A DNA stretch of 64,000 nucleotides from Siphonodentalium dalli (GCA_032622095.1 CP136066.1:185106716-185170715); one strand, 5' to 3'. Counted from the stretch's first letter, positions 31,061 through 45,166 are shown. Translations and numbers: made by a program. The notes: generated from the sequence alone by a model not told the origin.

Positions 31061-32724
31061 TGATTTTGTTCTGTATGATTATGTTAGTCTATATTATGTG
31101 TCGTTTAGAACAAATACTTCAGTTGCTCAAAGTCGATATGTGTTAATATAAAATTACATGTCATAAATAAAATATTGTGTTGTTGTTGTTGTTGTAACTG
31201 GGGTTTAATTGGGAACCTGAGGTCATCTAAAACCAGGCTCGCGGTGTCTACGGATCAGGTTTTCATCACACGCATAATGATTAGATGCTCATTAGAATAA
31301 TTTAGAAAGGTCTGTCTTGTTGTCATTAATATGTAGTTTTTCTACCAAATCGCGTCCGGGGGAGCGGTACCTAATTCAATATCTTGAAAACCGTTGACAA
31401 TTTTTGCCAAATTCTTTCTACTTGTGATGTCCAGATAACTATTGAGCCATATGAATTATATGGTTGGTCACGTATTGTTTATAACAAAGGTTTTAGTACT
31501 TAACATCGATCTTAATGCATGCAAAATTAACTGTTATCAATCAAATAATTGTTGTTGTTGTAACTGGGGGTCTGAAAGCCTAAACACATCTGTAATCGAT
31601 TAAAAGGGATCTCTGGACAACACTTTCAGTACAAGATTTATATTGGGTCCCATTCAGATCAATTCGAAAATGTTTGTAATGTCATTATTAAAAATATGTA
31701 TTTTTTTCAACCAAAAACGTGTTTGGGGGAGGGGTAGCTAAAATCCAATATCTCGCAAACCGTTCAAAAATTTTTGTTAACTTCTTTCTTCATATGCTTG
31801 ACAGATAACTACTACACCATATGGACTGAATGTTTCAATATTATTGCAATATCCGTTTGAATGATAATGTTCGAAAAATAATTTTTATTTAAAAGAGCGA
31901 TTTTTCAACAACAACAAAATGTTTCGGCTCCAAATGGCACGAAAAACAAAATTAACCAACACTTCTTGCATATCAGGTACATATATGGTATGCTGTAGTC
32001 ATTATAACGCCTATAATGTGGGCTAAAAACTTAGGACACAGCCGAAGGGCTCACTTTACCAAAATCGTTAATTTCTGGGAAAAGTCACTGGTGGGTATCG
32101 TTCATCGTCGATTTGAGAATAGCCACCACCAATTCCGTTATTTTTCACTATCATTTTCATCTACAGTATATATTTCTCCTTCAAAAAAAGTTGTTTTTAC
32201 TTGTTCTACCGTGGGTAGGGGTACCCGACCACTTTTGGCGTTTGGCCGCTGTACTAAACGTGCGATAATTGTTAACGCGGGAATTCCCGTTCCAATAACT
32301 CGGCGCGCACATCTGAGCATGAAAACAATATTGCTGCTAGCAAGCCATGGTTCAATAAAGCATATCGAGACGCACGTCCAGATAACCGCAAAGCGATACG
32401 TGAATATACAGTCACGACTAGATGCTCCATCTGACATAGAAACAATTATGTAAATGTCAAAGTACGTGTATAGTCACATTAATTTTACTCCAAAGCTCCA
32501 TTGGCAAGCCAAACATATCCTGCCAAAATACACCATATAGAGGGCGTAATAACTGTACGTAATCCCGAATCAGTAATCCTGTTCTTGTGCATTAACATAG
32601 AAAAATGAGAACAGCATGCCGATTGCACATTCAAGTAGATTCTTGTTTACACATGTGATGACACATGGTTGGGGAATTACATACAGATCGAATCAGTAGT
32701 CACTCTATAGAGAATAGCTAGAGT

Positions 32725-32849
32725 TTTTGTTTGAATACCGAAATATCTCATGAGTGTCTGGGAAGAAATATCGAATTTTCACGGGCGCAAGTGAAAACTC
32801 GATATTTCTTTCCAGACTAGACTGAGATGTGTCAGGTATTCAAACAAAA
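32725..32849. repeat. inverted-repeat hairpin (~125 bp)
   Basis: TTTGTTTGAATACC and GAAATATCGA.TTTTCAC arms pair around GGGCGCAA. Confidence 0.8.
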
Positions 32850-35138
32850 TACTTTAGGTATTCGTTTTATTATATGCCCCTTATTAATGTTCAAAGTTGC
32901 TAGGTTAAATATTTGTATTTAGTTAAATTATTAACTCTACTTAATTATATCAGCGATGCATACACTGTATCTAACGATCTAATGTACGTCCATGATTAAA
33001 GAGCGCGTGTCAGTGTTTACAAACAGGAAAGAGCATATTGGCCTCAAGTTGAAATTGACCCGTTGTAGAATTATCGATTGATCAAGTGGCGTCGCTTTTT
33101 GATTGGCTAGTGGACAGTGTACACGCACTGATCACTCTGTCCACCTTTTTGATTGGCCAGTGGATATTGAACACAAACGTGTGTTCCTGACAGTTGTTAG
33201 TTTCAAGTCAGAGAGCCACGGTGAAATATCGGAACGTACAGTGAAATAACATAACGTGATTTCACTTTACGTGTAGCACCACGAAGAGATAGATACGACG
33301 ATCTACATTACGGTAATTCTCCGCCATTTTGTAGGCAAGCATGTAATAAATGGAATTTGTCAAACACTGCATACTCGCTCGCTGCTCAAATTACCATACA
33401 AGAATGTTAATATGACATTTTGGCAACTAACGTTCCGTACATTATATTTTTGTGAGTATTTATTGGCACAGGCACATATACTTTAACATAGAATAAATTT
33501 GACATACCACCCACTTAATATGTGATATACCACAAAATATAATTTCCGTTTGCGGCACCAAGTCAGGGGCTCTTTAAAACATTTGTTCAAATATCTCCGC
33601 TATTTCGTTAATAATAATCGCTATATAATAGTATATTTCGTTATTTCGCTGTATTTCCTCTTTCTACATGTACATGTCGCTCTACTTCGCTATTTCGCTG
33701 AATTTCCTATTCCGCTATTTCGTTTTATTTCTTATTTAGATTTTTCGTTGTATTTCATATCTCGGTAATTCGCTATATTTCGTATAACATGGGATTATAG
33801 GATATCCTATATTCTGATATTTAAGGTGTCATGTGTTACTGAGGTTAACTCTCATTAAATACCTCATCGCGAACCTCATCGATTGCATATCGTTTGCTAT
33901 ATAATCATTGGAGTATTGGTTGTGTTGATGGCTGTTGATATTGAAATTGATGATGATGGCTATGTACTATGATAGTGAAAATAAAAGTGATATTACGGGA
34001 AATTAGGTGACGATTTACTTCTTTTTTTTTATGTTTGGGGAGGGGTATCACATTGTTGTTATTTTCTGTGACTGACATACGAATGACTGCCGAGAAGTTA
34101 GTTACAATAGAAAATAAATCAACTGCACATAGAAACTACCGACCCCGGAATGCAGTAGACAGTTTTGCCCAGATACACGAATCAGGTTACCACCCCTTTG
34201 CGTCTATAGCCATCGTCATTGCGTTGTAGTTTTTGACGGCATAATGCGCTATGCGCCTTTTTCGACTTGGGAATTGGTAACGATGATTATAATGGTGACG
34301 GTTACACAGTTGCAATGGAATTATGTTTATGGCCCCAACATGATCTGGCTGCAAGTATTGAGGGAACACCTCATAATCAATGTTCGCATCATATATCGTG
34401 TGTGTTGCCCATCTTGCTCATCAGGTAATCGATCAATCGATTACTGAATGTTTGTGTCATTTTTATGAAGTGAGTAGTACGTTCATTGTATCACTGTCGG
34501 TCTTACCACCTGCGTTCCTAAATCGATTTAGTTGATATATGCATGCGCCAAACACTGAGGAATCAACATTGAACATTGATTTTATCGAACAGTTGTCCAA
34601 TAGTACACGAGATAGTAGATATAGTTTGGTGTGTTCCCGGTTCTGGGATAATCTTCCATTCGCCATTGTTTGTATTGATAGGGTTAATTGTAATTGGTAA
34701 GCACGATGTACATGAGATACATATACGATGAATACGAGCGTACACACATAATTATCAAGATCATACCTTAATTGCTGATGACTGGTTGCACTCATTGTAC
34801 AACACAGGTATGTGTAGAAGGATAGACTAATTAAGTAACAATAGTGCGATATACGCTATAGTAAATCTATAGATAACATGGATATCATGATACCGCAGAC
34901 ATTATATGGACACATGATACCACCAAGACTGGAAATAACTAACCGTTCTCGAGAGAGGGAACTTGACTTCTCATCGGACCTTGCTACCACCAACATATCT
35001 GTATAATCTGTACCTAGTGCTTACCGGCAGAGACACTTTAAAAATATAAAATATAATCAAATCTTCTGGACTACTGATTGTTCGCGTACACGGCCAACTC
35101 TACCTCCACCACTATTCTACGGGACACAGTTCACTCAC
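32850..35138. other. non-coding stretch
   Basis: Contains a direct repeat of TTTTTGATTGGC.AGTGGA (near 33095 and 33148, each with ATTGG/CCAAT) and a run of CGCTATTTCG-type simple repeats at about 33590-33790. The next exon of the lectin gene at 35139 was sought here on the minus strand but not found with confidence. Confidence 0.5.
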
Positions 35139-35514
35139 CCTGGCATCAAACTTCTCATGCGAGCCGCATCTTCCAAACTTTGGATCTTCATCATCGATGC
35201 TCCATTTGCCAAACAGACATCGTTTGCTCCATCGTGGGAAATGCCATAATGAATTTCCAGTTTCAGACATTTGATCCTCTCAATGTACAAGCTCCATCCC
35301 GTCGGACACATTTCCGGTGCTGCGATTCCGTTGATGTCAGCCACGCTCACATGTTGAGTGACGCCACCGTGACCTGTGAATGGCATACACTTCATGTATG
35401 CAGGGCTAATGTGCGTTCGGTTTCGAATGTCAGATGACGAGGTAATTGTCTGACCTAAACATTTTTCGCCTGTTTTATCTGTCCGATTGTCCAGAACAAT
35501 ATTTCTGCAATATT
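35139..35514 (-). CDS. C-type lectin-like domain exon (first half of the domain)
   Basis: On the minus strand a CTLD start is clear near the end of the exon: CPTGWSLY, then C, then a helix with GANDVCLANGASMMKIQSLED, the classical W..Y..C....A...C...A.L..I.S layout. It ends at GG|GTGAGT (35139), a strong donor. The upstream part (with GEKCLGQT and MCP) is Cys-containing and extracellular-looking. The 5' boundary at 35514 (TATTGCAG acceptor) is tentative, as the frame is open to 35563. The second half of the domain is not clearly found downstream, so the gene may be broken or its next exon distant. Confidence 0.65.
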
Positions 35515-36094
35515 TTGGGCTATAACTGGCATTCGAAAAACGACTGTAGTCCTGCGTTTTCACAATAAGATATCGATGTTGTGTATAAACAGTTTTCTGC
35601 CGCTCATTCGTAGCAACAATGGGAGAGGGACAGCAAAGGACTGTTTATAAATCTTCGTAATACCTTATGTTATTACTCACATACTCATAGTAATAAAGAA
35701 TTCAATGTTCTGGCAATAATCAATCTCATAATAATGCCTGGTATTTCATCGCTCTAATGAGCGGTTTCAGTAAAACCATCATTCAATCGACCACAAACAT
35801 GTTTGAGATGCTGATTCGGGATGTCACGTAGAGCCGAAGATAGAACGAGCATGCACAATCACATCGGCAATCTTGAAGCCAATATAAAATGTAAATTTCA
35901 AAACATATTACCTTGTAAATATGTTTCTGTATGATGCCTTTGTCGAGACTAACAGACAATGTGTATTATACTTTGTACGCTTTTATAAGGGTGCCAGTAG
36001 CGCCGACCAGTTTTTATATATTATATAAGTTTTGTTAGATTCATGGTAAATCAAGCGTGTTCAATTCTATCTCTCTCTTTATCTATCCCCAATA

Positions 36095-36390
36095 TTGGTC
36101 ACTCGAACCTTACGTAGCGTTACAATGGTAGAGAAACATATGCGAATCAGACGAGTCCATCGCGGGCAAAGCTCAAAGATATTGAAACAATTGGAAGATG
36201 CATTAATAACTGAAAACAACAGTCAAGCCACTGCAGTTCTGATGAACCTAACAAAGAAAATGGCGACTTTAGAATAATTTGATTCTACACTTGTAAACAC
36301 AAAGACTCCGTCCCACCACAATCGCAACTCAAAATCAATCTACCTAAAACAGATCTACCAAAGTTTTCCTAAAATATCCAATAGCCTTGT
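36095..36390 (+). pseudogene. BEL/Pao-type gag remnant
   Basis: The first frame has a basic start and HRGQSSKILKQLEDAL, like the N-terminus of BEL/Pao gag (DUF1759 region). At 36340, in a different frame, LPKTDLPKFS matches the conserved L-P-K-L-x-L-P-K-F that follows in such gags. The stop at ~36275 and the frame change show decay. No pol or LTR was seen nearby. Confidence 0.5.
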
Positions 36391-39300
36391 TAACGTGTGT
36401 TCCATTCTATTGTATCTAGAGGGATGCTTTATAATTTGTAAAATATTGTGCTCCAATCCATTTTATAAATATATTTGGTATATGATGCACGTAATACATG
36501 TTTCAAGTTCTCAAACTGTCCGAAACGACTAATGCGGTCAACGCATAGATTCACGCTCAGTCTCACATTCATGTTAAAGCAAGATAGTTTTCTCTATGTC
36601 TGTCTGGAAAAGTGGTTTGGAAATGTTGTGACCAAAGTGACAAAAAATTACAGATCATTTGGAAAGTAAAAGCACACATTTTTCCTGGCAAGAAACACAC
36701 TTAATTGTCAATGTTTTGCGGAACAGAGTATCATATCCTCGTACAAATACGCACATAATCGACCTATAATGTGTGAAATATGTACAAAATGTGATTATTT
36801 GATTATGAAATAAGCAGATAATGGAGTCATATCCGTTATTTTGTTTTATGGTGAGGGCCACAGTGAAAACGCATATTAAAGAGCGTGCACATGAACAGTC
36901 GTTAGTTGGCTTATTTGTGTCATTGTCCTCATTATGATTCGACAATGTGACTAAGACGCTCTCATGTTTAGCACATTATCGACTCATTATAAGGCCATTC
37001 TAAGCAGATTATCTGCCAAAAACAAGTTCTATCATAAGCAGATAATGTGCGGTTTTTCTGGCGAACACGCAGAATAGAGAACCACATGCATGTATGTTGC
37101 GACCGGTTTCAGTTCGTCATATATATATACATTCATGGTGTATGTCAGTACAAGCTACATGCACATGCATGTACTCTGGCCACCACACATTCAGCACACA
37201 AGCATATTGTTTGTCGGGATGGACAGACCGAAAAAAACATTCTGCCTGAGTATTCATCTCCAATTTAAATCCGGACTCCGCAAACCTCTAAGTTGAAACC
37301 GTTGTTTGACAGCAAGTTTAAACTGTAGACCGCGAATCCAGTTAATCCCGGTTTAGGGACGCTAGACCTGAGATGAAGAATACGTCGATCTGTTCTGAAC
37401 CGCGGTGTTTCAGTTGTGGGTGTTTGGATCTTAAATAATCGCGTACCGACAAGGTGAGAGTAATGCCCCATACAGACGGCGATGCGAGCGTCGTGTTGTA
37501 TGCGTCATTCTCGCTGAAATTCCACCATCCTACGTTGGTGGTTCATCTTGTTTGTTTTGCGTTTCCAAATGGCACCGCACATGGTATAATTATGTGGAAG
37601 TTTTCTCAAAGGGTGTGTGAGCTTATCGGTCCAACACAAGAGTCACTAACATTGAAATAGTCTTTTGTAGTTCAAATAAAAAATTGAATGTCAATTTAGT
37701 TATAGCATGCACTTGCAGATGGGACGCAATGTGAATCCATACATTATATGTGATTGTTGTGTATGCTACAGAGACTTGTTATATAATAGTTCGTGCTTTT
37801 GCACTGCGATTATTATTTCCGCTACATATATATAATTTGAAGTGACCATTATGTTTAACTCGAATGACCTTGGTAATGTTGATTTCACATCCGGTGACTT
37901 CGCCTATTCCCGTCGTTGAAAAATCGAGTAAACTATCGCGTCGCTCAATTAATACAACAAATCCTATTATTGCGATTTACGAAACGAACCGCTCTCGGCG
38001 TCTTGCGAATGCTTTAATGATATTACGTGTGTCCTACGTGTCACAATTGACCTTCACGCGAGGGTTGTCATAAGCGTGCGCTTGTTCGCATTTATTGAGA
38101 GCGTGTCAATAACCATTATAACGGCTTGTTTGCAGAGACGTGACGACAGGGGTTTTGGGGGGTTTTCTCACCCCCAACTTTGGTCAAAATTTTCAACAGT
38201 TGGAAATTTCATACCTGCCAAAACATTAGTTGGAAATTTCACACCAACAATAGATTGAAAATGTTCTTGTAGTTTGATTTTCAAACAATTTATTGGGGGG
38301 ATTTAATGTTTTTGGACCAATATTTGCATATTTTCCTATTGTTGGTAAAAATTTTGGACTGAAATGGTCATCAGTTGGAAATTTTCCAACTTTAGGGGGG
38401 TGACAGGTTGGAAATATCCAAAACTTGGGAAGCTTGTGTCCTGGTCCCTCCCCCGTGGCCAATAAAAAAACTGCTAATTAGTTTAACAAAACAATATGTT
38501 ATTACATTTGGTCAAACTTGTGGACTGAAATGGTCATCAGTTGGATAATTTTCCATCCTGAGGGGGAGTATGAGGTTTGAGATTTCCAACACTAGGAAAG
38601 CCTCGGTTGAGGCCAGTCTAGATGCTAGAATTTGCGAATTTCTTGTACAGTTTTCAAACTTTTCACACCGGGCCGAACAAACATGGTCGCCCCGTGTGTC
38701 CTGGTTTCAGGTTACAATATCTGAATGTTCTCATATCTGGAATATAGAACCATGGTTTATGGCCTGAGCACTGGGTGCAAGGGGGTGCAAATGGAATTAT
38801 GCAAAACTTGTTTGGTCTGATTCTGATTCAAGGGGGGGGGGTGGGTGTGCAGTTGGAATTTCCCAAGGTGGACGCACCCACAACGGAGACCCTCAAGCCA
38901 CGTCCCTGTCTGTTTGTGGTCAACTTGGTAATTGAGTAGTTAGTTGCATGCTCATCTCATCGAAATAATCTATAATTTGATCAGTCATTTGTTCCGGCTT
39001 CAATTGTAGGTTTTTGGGGCGAATAGGTGAAAACCTTGTGCAATTTTTAAGCTAAACATCACCTTATTTTGATATAATTACAACTACTTTCGCTTTCACT
39101 TAAATGCATGCATTTGATTGGTCAAGGCCCTTAGATACACTTGATGTCGACAATCTCTATCAGCCGAGGGAAGTGTCGTTTCCCGCATCACTGGGTGTAG
39201 TGATACTTTTAATAATTCGCAAACAAAGTCGAATATCCATGGGGCGAATTCATCCGGAATTTTATTTAGTCCACCAATCAAATCGCAAGAAATAACTTCC

Positions 39301-39664
39301 GTATCTAGTAGTAACCCAAGACGCCAACTCTCAGCGAAAAATTATCGCGATTAAACAGCAAAATATTACATTAATTAAACAAAAACAAATTAAAATAGAC
39401 AATAAAACCCCACTTTATAATAAAGAAACATATTTTCTGTTATCATTAAACATCAGGGCTGAATTGAAACGATGCAGATTCCATGATTATGAATTGAAAC
39501 GATGCAGGTTCCATGATTTGGTTGTTTATCCTTGACATTGATCTTTTATTAATAAAGTTGCCAAATTATAAAGTCGCCCAATTCATTTTCGACCCAATTC
39601 CCCAATTTCCGTTATGAAGTACAGACACAAGTATCACTTTGGTCACGTAGTTTTACGATTTGGT
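36391..39664. other. non-coding stretch with degenerate repeats
   Basis: No gene recognised. Between about 38140 and 38880 the words AGTTGGAAATTT and GGTCA..AGTTGG recur several times together with G runs (GGGGGGGGG near 38832); a related stretch occurs at 59820-60120. Confidence 0.5.
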
Positions 39665-40445
39665 GTTTTTTTTTTTTAAACATATTTTATTTGTTCATAA
39701 ATTAAATTAGTTTATGACAAAAGGGATTGGAGGACAAGTGCTAAATCACTTAGAATACCCTCCTCTCCCTAGTATGATACACTGACAAATTTTATGACAC
39801 TAAAGACGAACAAAACACAAGGTATATTATATACATACATATAATGAAAAATATAAGTAAATAAACAGAATGGCGATTGCGGAGGAGAATTGGAGGGTCG
39901 GTTTACAGTGGAGAGATGGGATGAGTGTGAGTATGCTTCATCAACCCGTCGGTGATCATTCCCTTGCAACAAGTAAAAATACGATAGTACAGGCATATAT
40001 CAATTATTGAGTGCATAACTGGGATATATTGAACATAGGAAACAAGGTACAAACTTAGAATATTATATTATAAGTAGATTTGGTGTAGAATGGCATGGTC
40101 AAAGTGTTAGGTTCTCTCAAAACGGCCGGAATCTCTAATATACGAGTGTACAGCCTTAAAGATATCACTATTCTCAGTATAAGTTAGTTCAGGTTTCCCA
40201 TAAAGAAGTATGTCTACAGAGTTAATATTATGTTGCATAAGATTATTATTGAGTTTTTGCCGAGATTCGGCATAATGGTTACATTCAAAGAAAAAATGGT
40301 TAGCATTTTCATCCCGGAAGCCACACGAGCATGTTGCGGAATCTGAGATATGATTACGTAATTTATCGGATTGTAGGGCACTACATTTACATCGAAGTTG
40401 CGTGTGAATAATATTATAATATTTTTTAGTATATTTTCTTCAGCA
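39665..40445 (-). mobile_element. 5'-truncated CR1-like LINE with poly-A tail
   Basis: The minus strand reads the C-terminal end of a LINE ORF2: QLRCKCSALQSDKL, then CSCGFRDENANHFFFEC (the C.CG...E...HF...C motif), then YGKPELTY, ending at TAA 40109-40107. A 3' UTR with GGGAGAGGAGGGTATTCTAAG follows, as in the element at 52.7 kb, and an A run (T run at 39667-39678). Upstream coding is lost near 40445. Confidence 0.8.
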
Positions 40446-40474
40446 ACTAATTTATGCGGATTGTCGTAATTATA

Positions 40475-40568
40475 AGCAATCAACGTCGTTTTCGATGCAT
40501 CTGTCGGCGTATAGAAGTGTCGGATGCCGAACTACATACTTAGTATAATCGAAAACGACGTTGATTGC
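40475..40568. repeat. short hairpin
   Basis: 21-bp arms GCAATCAACGTCGTTTTCGA pair around a ~50-bp loop. Confidence 0.85.
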
Positions 40569-40978
40569 ATATATTTATAAGCGTTTTCAAGATATTCTGT
40601 TTTATTTTTAAATAGAGAGATAATATTAAGATTAAATATTACGTTCAAAGGACAAATAAAAAACATGATAAAATGAGTCGACAGTGACCAACAATGGAAA
40701 GGCATAAAGGTGAGAAGTATACATGTTATATGTAATATATTTTCTATTGAGAACCATAACTCAGTATGCGCATGTTTTCAACTCCTACACCGTTTGACTG
40801 TTCATGTTTATGACAACATATCATTGTGCAAATAGATTCATATTGGATCTAAATATTCACGTAGGTTCTTATTTGATTCTGAAATAAGCCCATAGTGGAC
40901 TTAGAATCCATTATTCGGTGGCAACACATTATAAAGAGCGTACATCTGGTAAGTCGTGAATTGGTTTATTTTTCAGCT

Positions 40979-41194
40979 ACAGTAATGCTCTAAGTAATCG
41001 ACTTCTTAACCACAGCAGAATTATGGGTAACTTTTCAGGATTTAGTCGAAAATATGGCTTGTTGCCATTCATCGGAAAGCTCTCGTGGAGAGCGTTCCGA
41101 TGAATGACAACAAGCCATATTTCCGACTAAATCCTGAATAGTTACCCATAATTCTGCTGTGGTTAAGAAGTCGATTACTTAGAGCATTATTGTA
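40979..41194. mobile_element. hairpin MITE, copy 3 (best preserved)
   Basis: Arms of ~105 bp are nearly perfect complements (TAATGCTCTAAGTAATCGAC ... GTCGATTACTTAGAGCATTA). It serves as reference for the mutated copy at 51145. Confidence 0.92.
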
Positions 41195-41427
41195 TTTCGA
41201 ACAATTATAAAATAAGCCCGTATTGTGCTTATTTCTACGAGAACATGTTAGTTTATGAATGCGCGATAGCTTTGCCGTTTGTTTCTTTGTGGGAGGAGGC
41301 GGATTGGAGATCCATCACAAGAGCACTATTACTCGTTAAGAGGTCCCAGTGAGGTTTCCTTGTGCAAAAAATGAGGTAACACTAATAGTCTAGCAAAGAG
41401 TTCCCATTACGATAAACAATATTTTTT

Positions 41428-41790
41428 TACCCTGTGCCAATGCATTCTCTTATATATGCGAGTCGACCATAGCATATATAAGAGAATGCGTTGACCTAAC
41501 AATTTTTTACAATTTTAATATTTTTTTCTTGTATTCTTTAACAATTTTATAATTTCACCCATACAGAGCCCCAGACAAACATGAGCAGACGACACTCTTC
41601 TATATGCTTCTATATATGTGTGGGGCTCCCTGCATGGTAATGGATGTTTTTTATTTTATGTCCTAAAAGTTGTAAGAAACATTTATTTAAAAAAAATGAT
41701 AAAAAATTGTTAGGCCAATGCATTCTCTTATATATGCGAGGCGACCTATGGTCGACTCGCATATATAAGAGAATGCATTGGCACAGGGTA
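41428..41790. mobile_element. three-hairpin MITE, copy 1
   Basis: Each end is itself a palindrome (TGCATTCTCTTATATATGCG-AG / CT-complement), and the middle has a third inverted pair (GAGCCCCAGACA / GTGTGGGGCTC). The outermost bases are TACCCTGTGCCAATGC and its complement. A copy in the opposite orientation is at 45213-45583. Confidence 0.88.
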
Positions 41791-43807
41791 AAAAAATAAA
41801 TAAACGCATTTTGAATGACAACAGATAATGATTACGAATAGCTATATTTGTTGTCGTAATGTTTTCGAGCGGCCCAAAGAACCTTTCCGCAGAATTGACG
41901 ACAACGAGTCCGTTTTTGAGACAATCGGGCTTGCTACTCACAGTAAGGGGATTACGGGACTACGTGTCGTGATTATTTTAGTACTTAATTATGCTGTTAT
42001 CATCTCATGGCTTAGCTCTTTGTGTTTCGCAAGATCCGCGTGTTTCACGAATTATTGTATTGCCACTATAATAGATCAAAATTAAGGCCACGTGGCGATC
42101 ACAATTTAAGGACATAATCTCAGAGACTCATTCACATTGAGGAGCTGAGAAACGATCGCGAACTTATTATTATATCATGTATTTATGAGTGCTGTTGAAA
42201 ATCCGAACCTGTAATCGTAACAACGAATGTGAAAAAAAACAACGAATATAAAGAACACAAATTCTGGTGACGCAGTACCCTATTCGTAATAATTATCGGT
42301 TGTCGTTCAAACTGTGAAGGGTGAATCATGTGCATGGCAGAACAAAGAGACTGAGTTTTAAATATATTTACTCACCCCATCCATGGCGGCCACCCAGTAG
42401 GAGTATGGCCAGTATTACAGCCGGATAGACCGTGACAAGCATACTGAATCGTTGTCTTTAATTTCTCGTTCTTCGGACAATGTCTCGAATCGGTCCTACG
42501 TCTGACTTAGATACGGACGCAACTGACAAAACAATGCCGCGTGTATTTGTGTGTTGCACACAGCAACAACAAAGGTGGAACATGGGTGTCCCAGATGAAT
42601 AATGTGTTCTACAGAAAACCAAAAATTGATTATGTTAATTACCTAATGTATCACCATATCCACCATCAAACATTATGATCGGTGTACAAACGGAAGTATA
42701 CAGTTTTAGTCGGTGGAAAATATCTTCTGCTTTATATTGTATTTTTACGTTAGTCGAGAAACACAATTTACATTGTCTTATCTCTAGCTGCAGCTATGTA
42801 CTAAAGGTACTTACGGGGACAATCTTTGAGAACATACTGCAACGGCATTAGCGAGGCCACACACAAATAGGTATTATGTTACTCAGGCACTATTATTTTC
42901 AAAATCACTAAGCAGGTTTTTATTTGTTTTTATCTTTTATCCAACATCTGTATTGTTGTCATGTTGTTTGAATGTTCAAAATGTATAGGGTTAGTCAGGT
43001 TAGTGTACACTGGACGGCTTATTCTCGCTTTGTTGACGAGCCGGCAAAGGTGTGAGCGTCGCGCAGAAACCTGTATTAATTAACTGACGGTTTGCCTGCT
43101 ATTGTTTCAGCATGCCGCCTGAATGCGTTTCAAATGAATAATCGTCAGATGAGCGTTTTTATGTTCAGGTAAGTTCTCAAGTAATTGTAATTTTCATCCC
43201 CACAAGTGTCTTGATCTTACGACCCTAGTACTGATTAAGGCTTAACTTACACACTTTAAGACGATCTTCACATTGGTCTAACAAGACAGATTGAGCGATA
43301 CCAAGTATTGCTCGATTATTCACGTGGCGCACCATTTTACGAAAAAAGGGGGGCACCGTGAATAGGAAACATATAATGTGAGCTGAGTGAGAGTATTCCT
43401 TTTAGATGTTCATGAAATCACATTATTTTACGAAATAATGTGTCAGTAAGTTTGAAAAAACATGACTACTCCAACAAAGCAAGTAGCAATTATCATTGTA
43501 GGTATATTTCTGGCTGTCTCTGTCAGGATATGCTTCATTTACTTACTTTAAGCATAATGTATTGTATATTCACATACAACGGGATTGGGGTACATGTTTT
43601 GACAACTTACAAATACAATCTATAAACGAATTTAAAAAGGACGGCAGATGTTGCATAAATTTGGCCAACAAAAAAGAAAGAGTGTGTGATAGTGCGGTTT
43701 TGTTATTGTACTTCGAGTGTTTTGTCGCCCCCTCTCTCCATGGAAATAAGAACTGAGAATAGTGGCCTGTGTTTATTTATAACGGGTATTTATCAGTCTA
43801 GTAATAA
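41791..43807. other. non-coding stretch, no gene recognised
   Basis: Mixed unique-looking sequence with no ORF I can assign. Confidence 0.45.
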
Positions 43808-44135
43808 CTAGACCAAGGTTTCCTTACAGTCAACTCTCAGTCTAGAGACACCGGTAATAAAATTCATTTCCGCAATGAACGGGAAATTCCCTTTTGGCGA
43901 CAGCTCATTAATATTCATGTTTCCAAATATAGCACTGTTTACCTTTTTGATTGGAGTTATTTGATGCGGCAGACCTTTCCCGTAACCGATAGGAAGAATA
44001 GCTAACACACATTTTTCTGGTTATTAATAAACTCCTCAGAATAAGTTCCTGTTCTTGCTTCAGTGAATCAATACCAATTTTCTTCAAAACGTTCTTAATT
44101 ACAATTTCGAGAATTTTATTTCGTAAGTCTGCCAT
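43808..44135 (-). pseudogene. RecQ-like helicase N-terminal fragment, frameshifted
   Basis: From 44135 the minus strand reads a start followed by LKQEQELILRSLLITRK. At about 44006 the frame changes, after which LAILPIGYGKGLPHQ resembles the RecQ Walker A block (LAVLPTGYGKS), here with G where S/T is expected. No further helicase motifs follow, and the frame ends at 43808. It is probably a decayed copy of a repetitive helicase-like gene. Confidence 0.4.
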
Positions 44136-45166
44136 TGTTTTAGCGTAGCCTCGCTTTCATCTAGCATTTCCGCCTTCGGTAATATTTATTTTTAGATCTA
44201 TTGTGCGATGCTTGTATGAATAATTACTATGATGGCAGAATATGAATAGGTAATGGGGTTTGCAGGCAGTTATTGATTGGTCGAGCTACGCATTGCCTGG
44301 TGCGTATTGGTTGGAATTCTCCAGTTTGAAATAATTTTTTCCATGAATGTATCAAGACCGTAAGTTGAAAGCAATAACAATTAGGTCTAGTTTTAATCAG
44401 ACTGGGTATTTATATGTTATATTTGTTTCAGCAGTTCGGTTCGTAGCTTGAATCTAGTCAGTGGTGGAATTTATTTATTCAATAATGTCTCTGTTTATAA
44501 TCTTGGTAGTCGGTTATCATGTGAAAGGTCTATAATTTGGTGTGTTCGTGAATGAATGTTAGTCCGGTTCAAAACGCTTTGTTGAAGCTATATATGCATG
44601 TACAATGCGGAACAACTTTTCATTCATTTTCTTACTCCTATCCTACTGCAGTTTCACTTGGAATTCCCCATAGAAAGTGTTTGAAATCACTAAATTGAAA
44701 GATGAGGTCGTCCACTTTACGGTTGAGTTCTAGTCTTTGTACATTTTATAGTGGGCATTTAAGGAAAACGTGCATACGACTTTCATATTCGTATCCGCAT
44801 CTATTATCGAACATATCCATCCGGAGATCGCTGCAAGAGTTTCCTCTGTAGCTGTATCCTACAGTAGAAAATACTATATTTTCGATTTCCAGATTAAAAA
44901 TATTTAGGCGGCTTTCTGGTGGCATCTATCATATATAGGTTCTCCTTGAAATCGAGCAGATTCTTAGCATCCGTTATGCACATAAATAGTTTGTTCCGTG
45001 AGGTAACAACGAAATGGAAGAATCTGCTATAAATGTTCCGTTCTACTATAATATGAGTGAAATCTTCCTGGGTTTCTCATGTTATAGCTGGAAAGTTGGG
45101 GGGATCGAGGTGGGAGTTTGCAAGATAAATAATAATTTGGTGTATCGTTCCTTATAAGTTTGAACA
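44136..45166. other. non-coding stretch, no gene recognised
   Basis: No ORF or clear repeat identified. Confidence 0.4.

Larger units (their letters stand above)
26443..32268. mobile_element. long-TIR element with satellite interior
   Basis: Arms of ~0.7-1 kb in opposite orientation share CAGCGGCCAAA, GGTACCCCTACCCACGGTAG-type text, GGAGAAATATATACT, AATAACGGAATTGGTGGTGG and CCAAACACGTTTTTGG. The left arm holds two tandem copies of the arm unit (about 26560-27180 and 27290-27890), and the right arm holds a matching partial second copy. No transposase was found. The exact ends and target duplication are unresolved, and the coordinates are where arm similarity stops. Confidence 0.75.

Noticed and set aside
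34463-34795. Possible second-half CTLD exon on the minus strand
   Set aside because: A NNGEWK segment is suggestive, but the expected WIGL and FVC motifs and splice sites are not seen.
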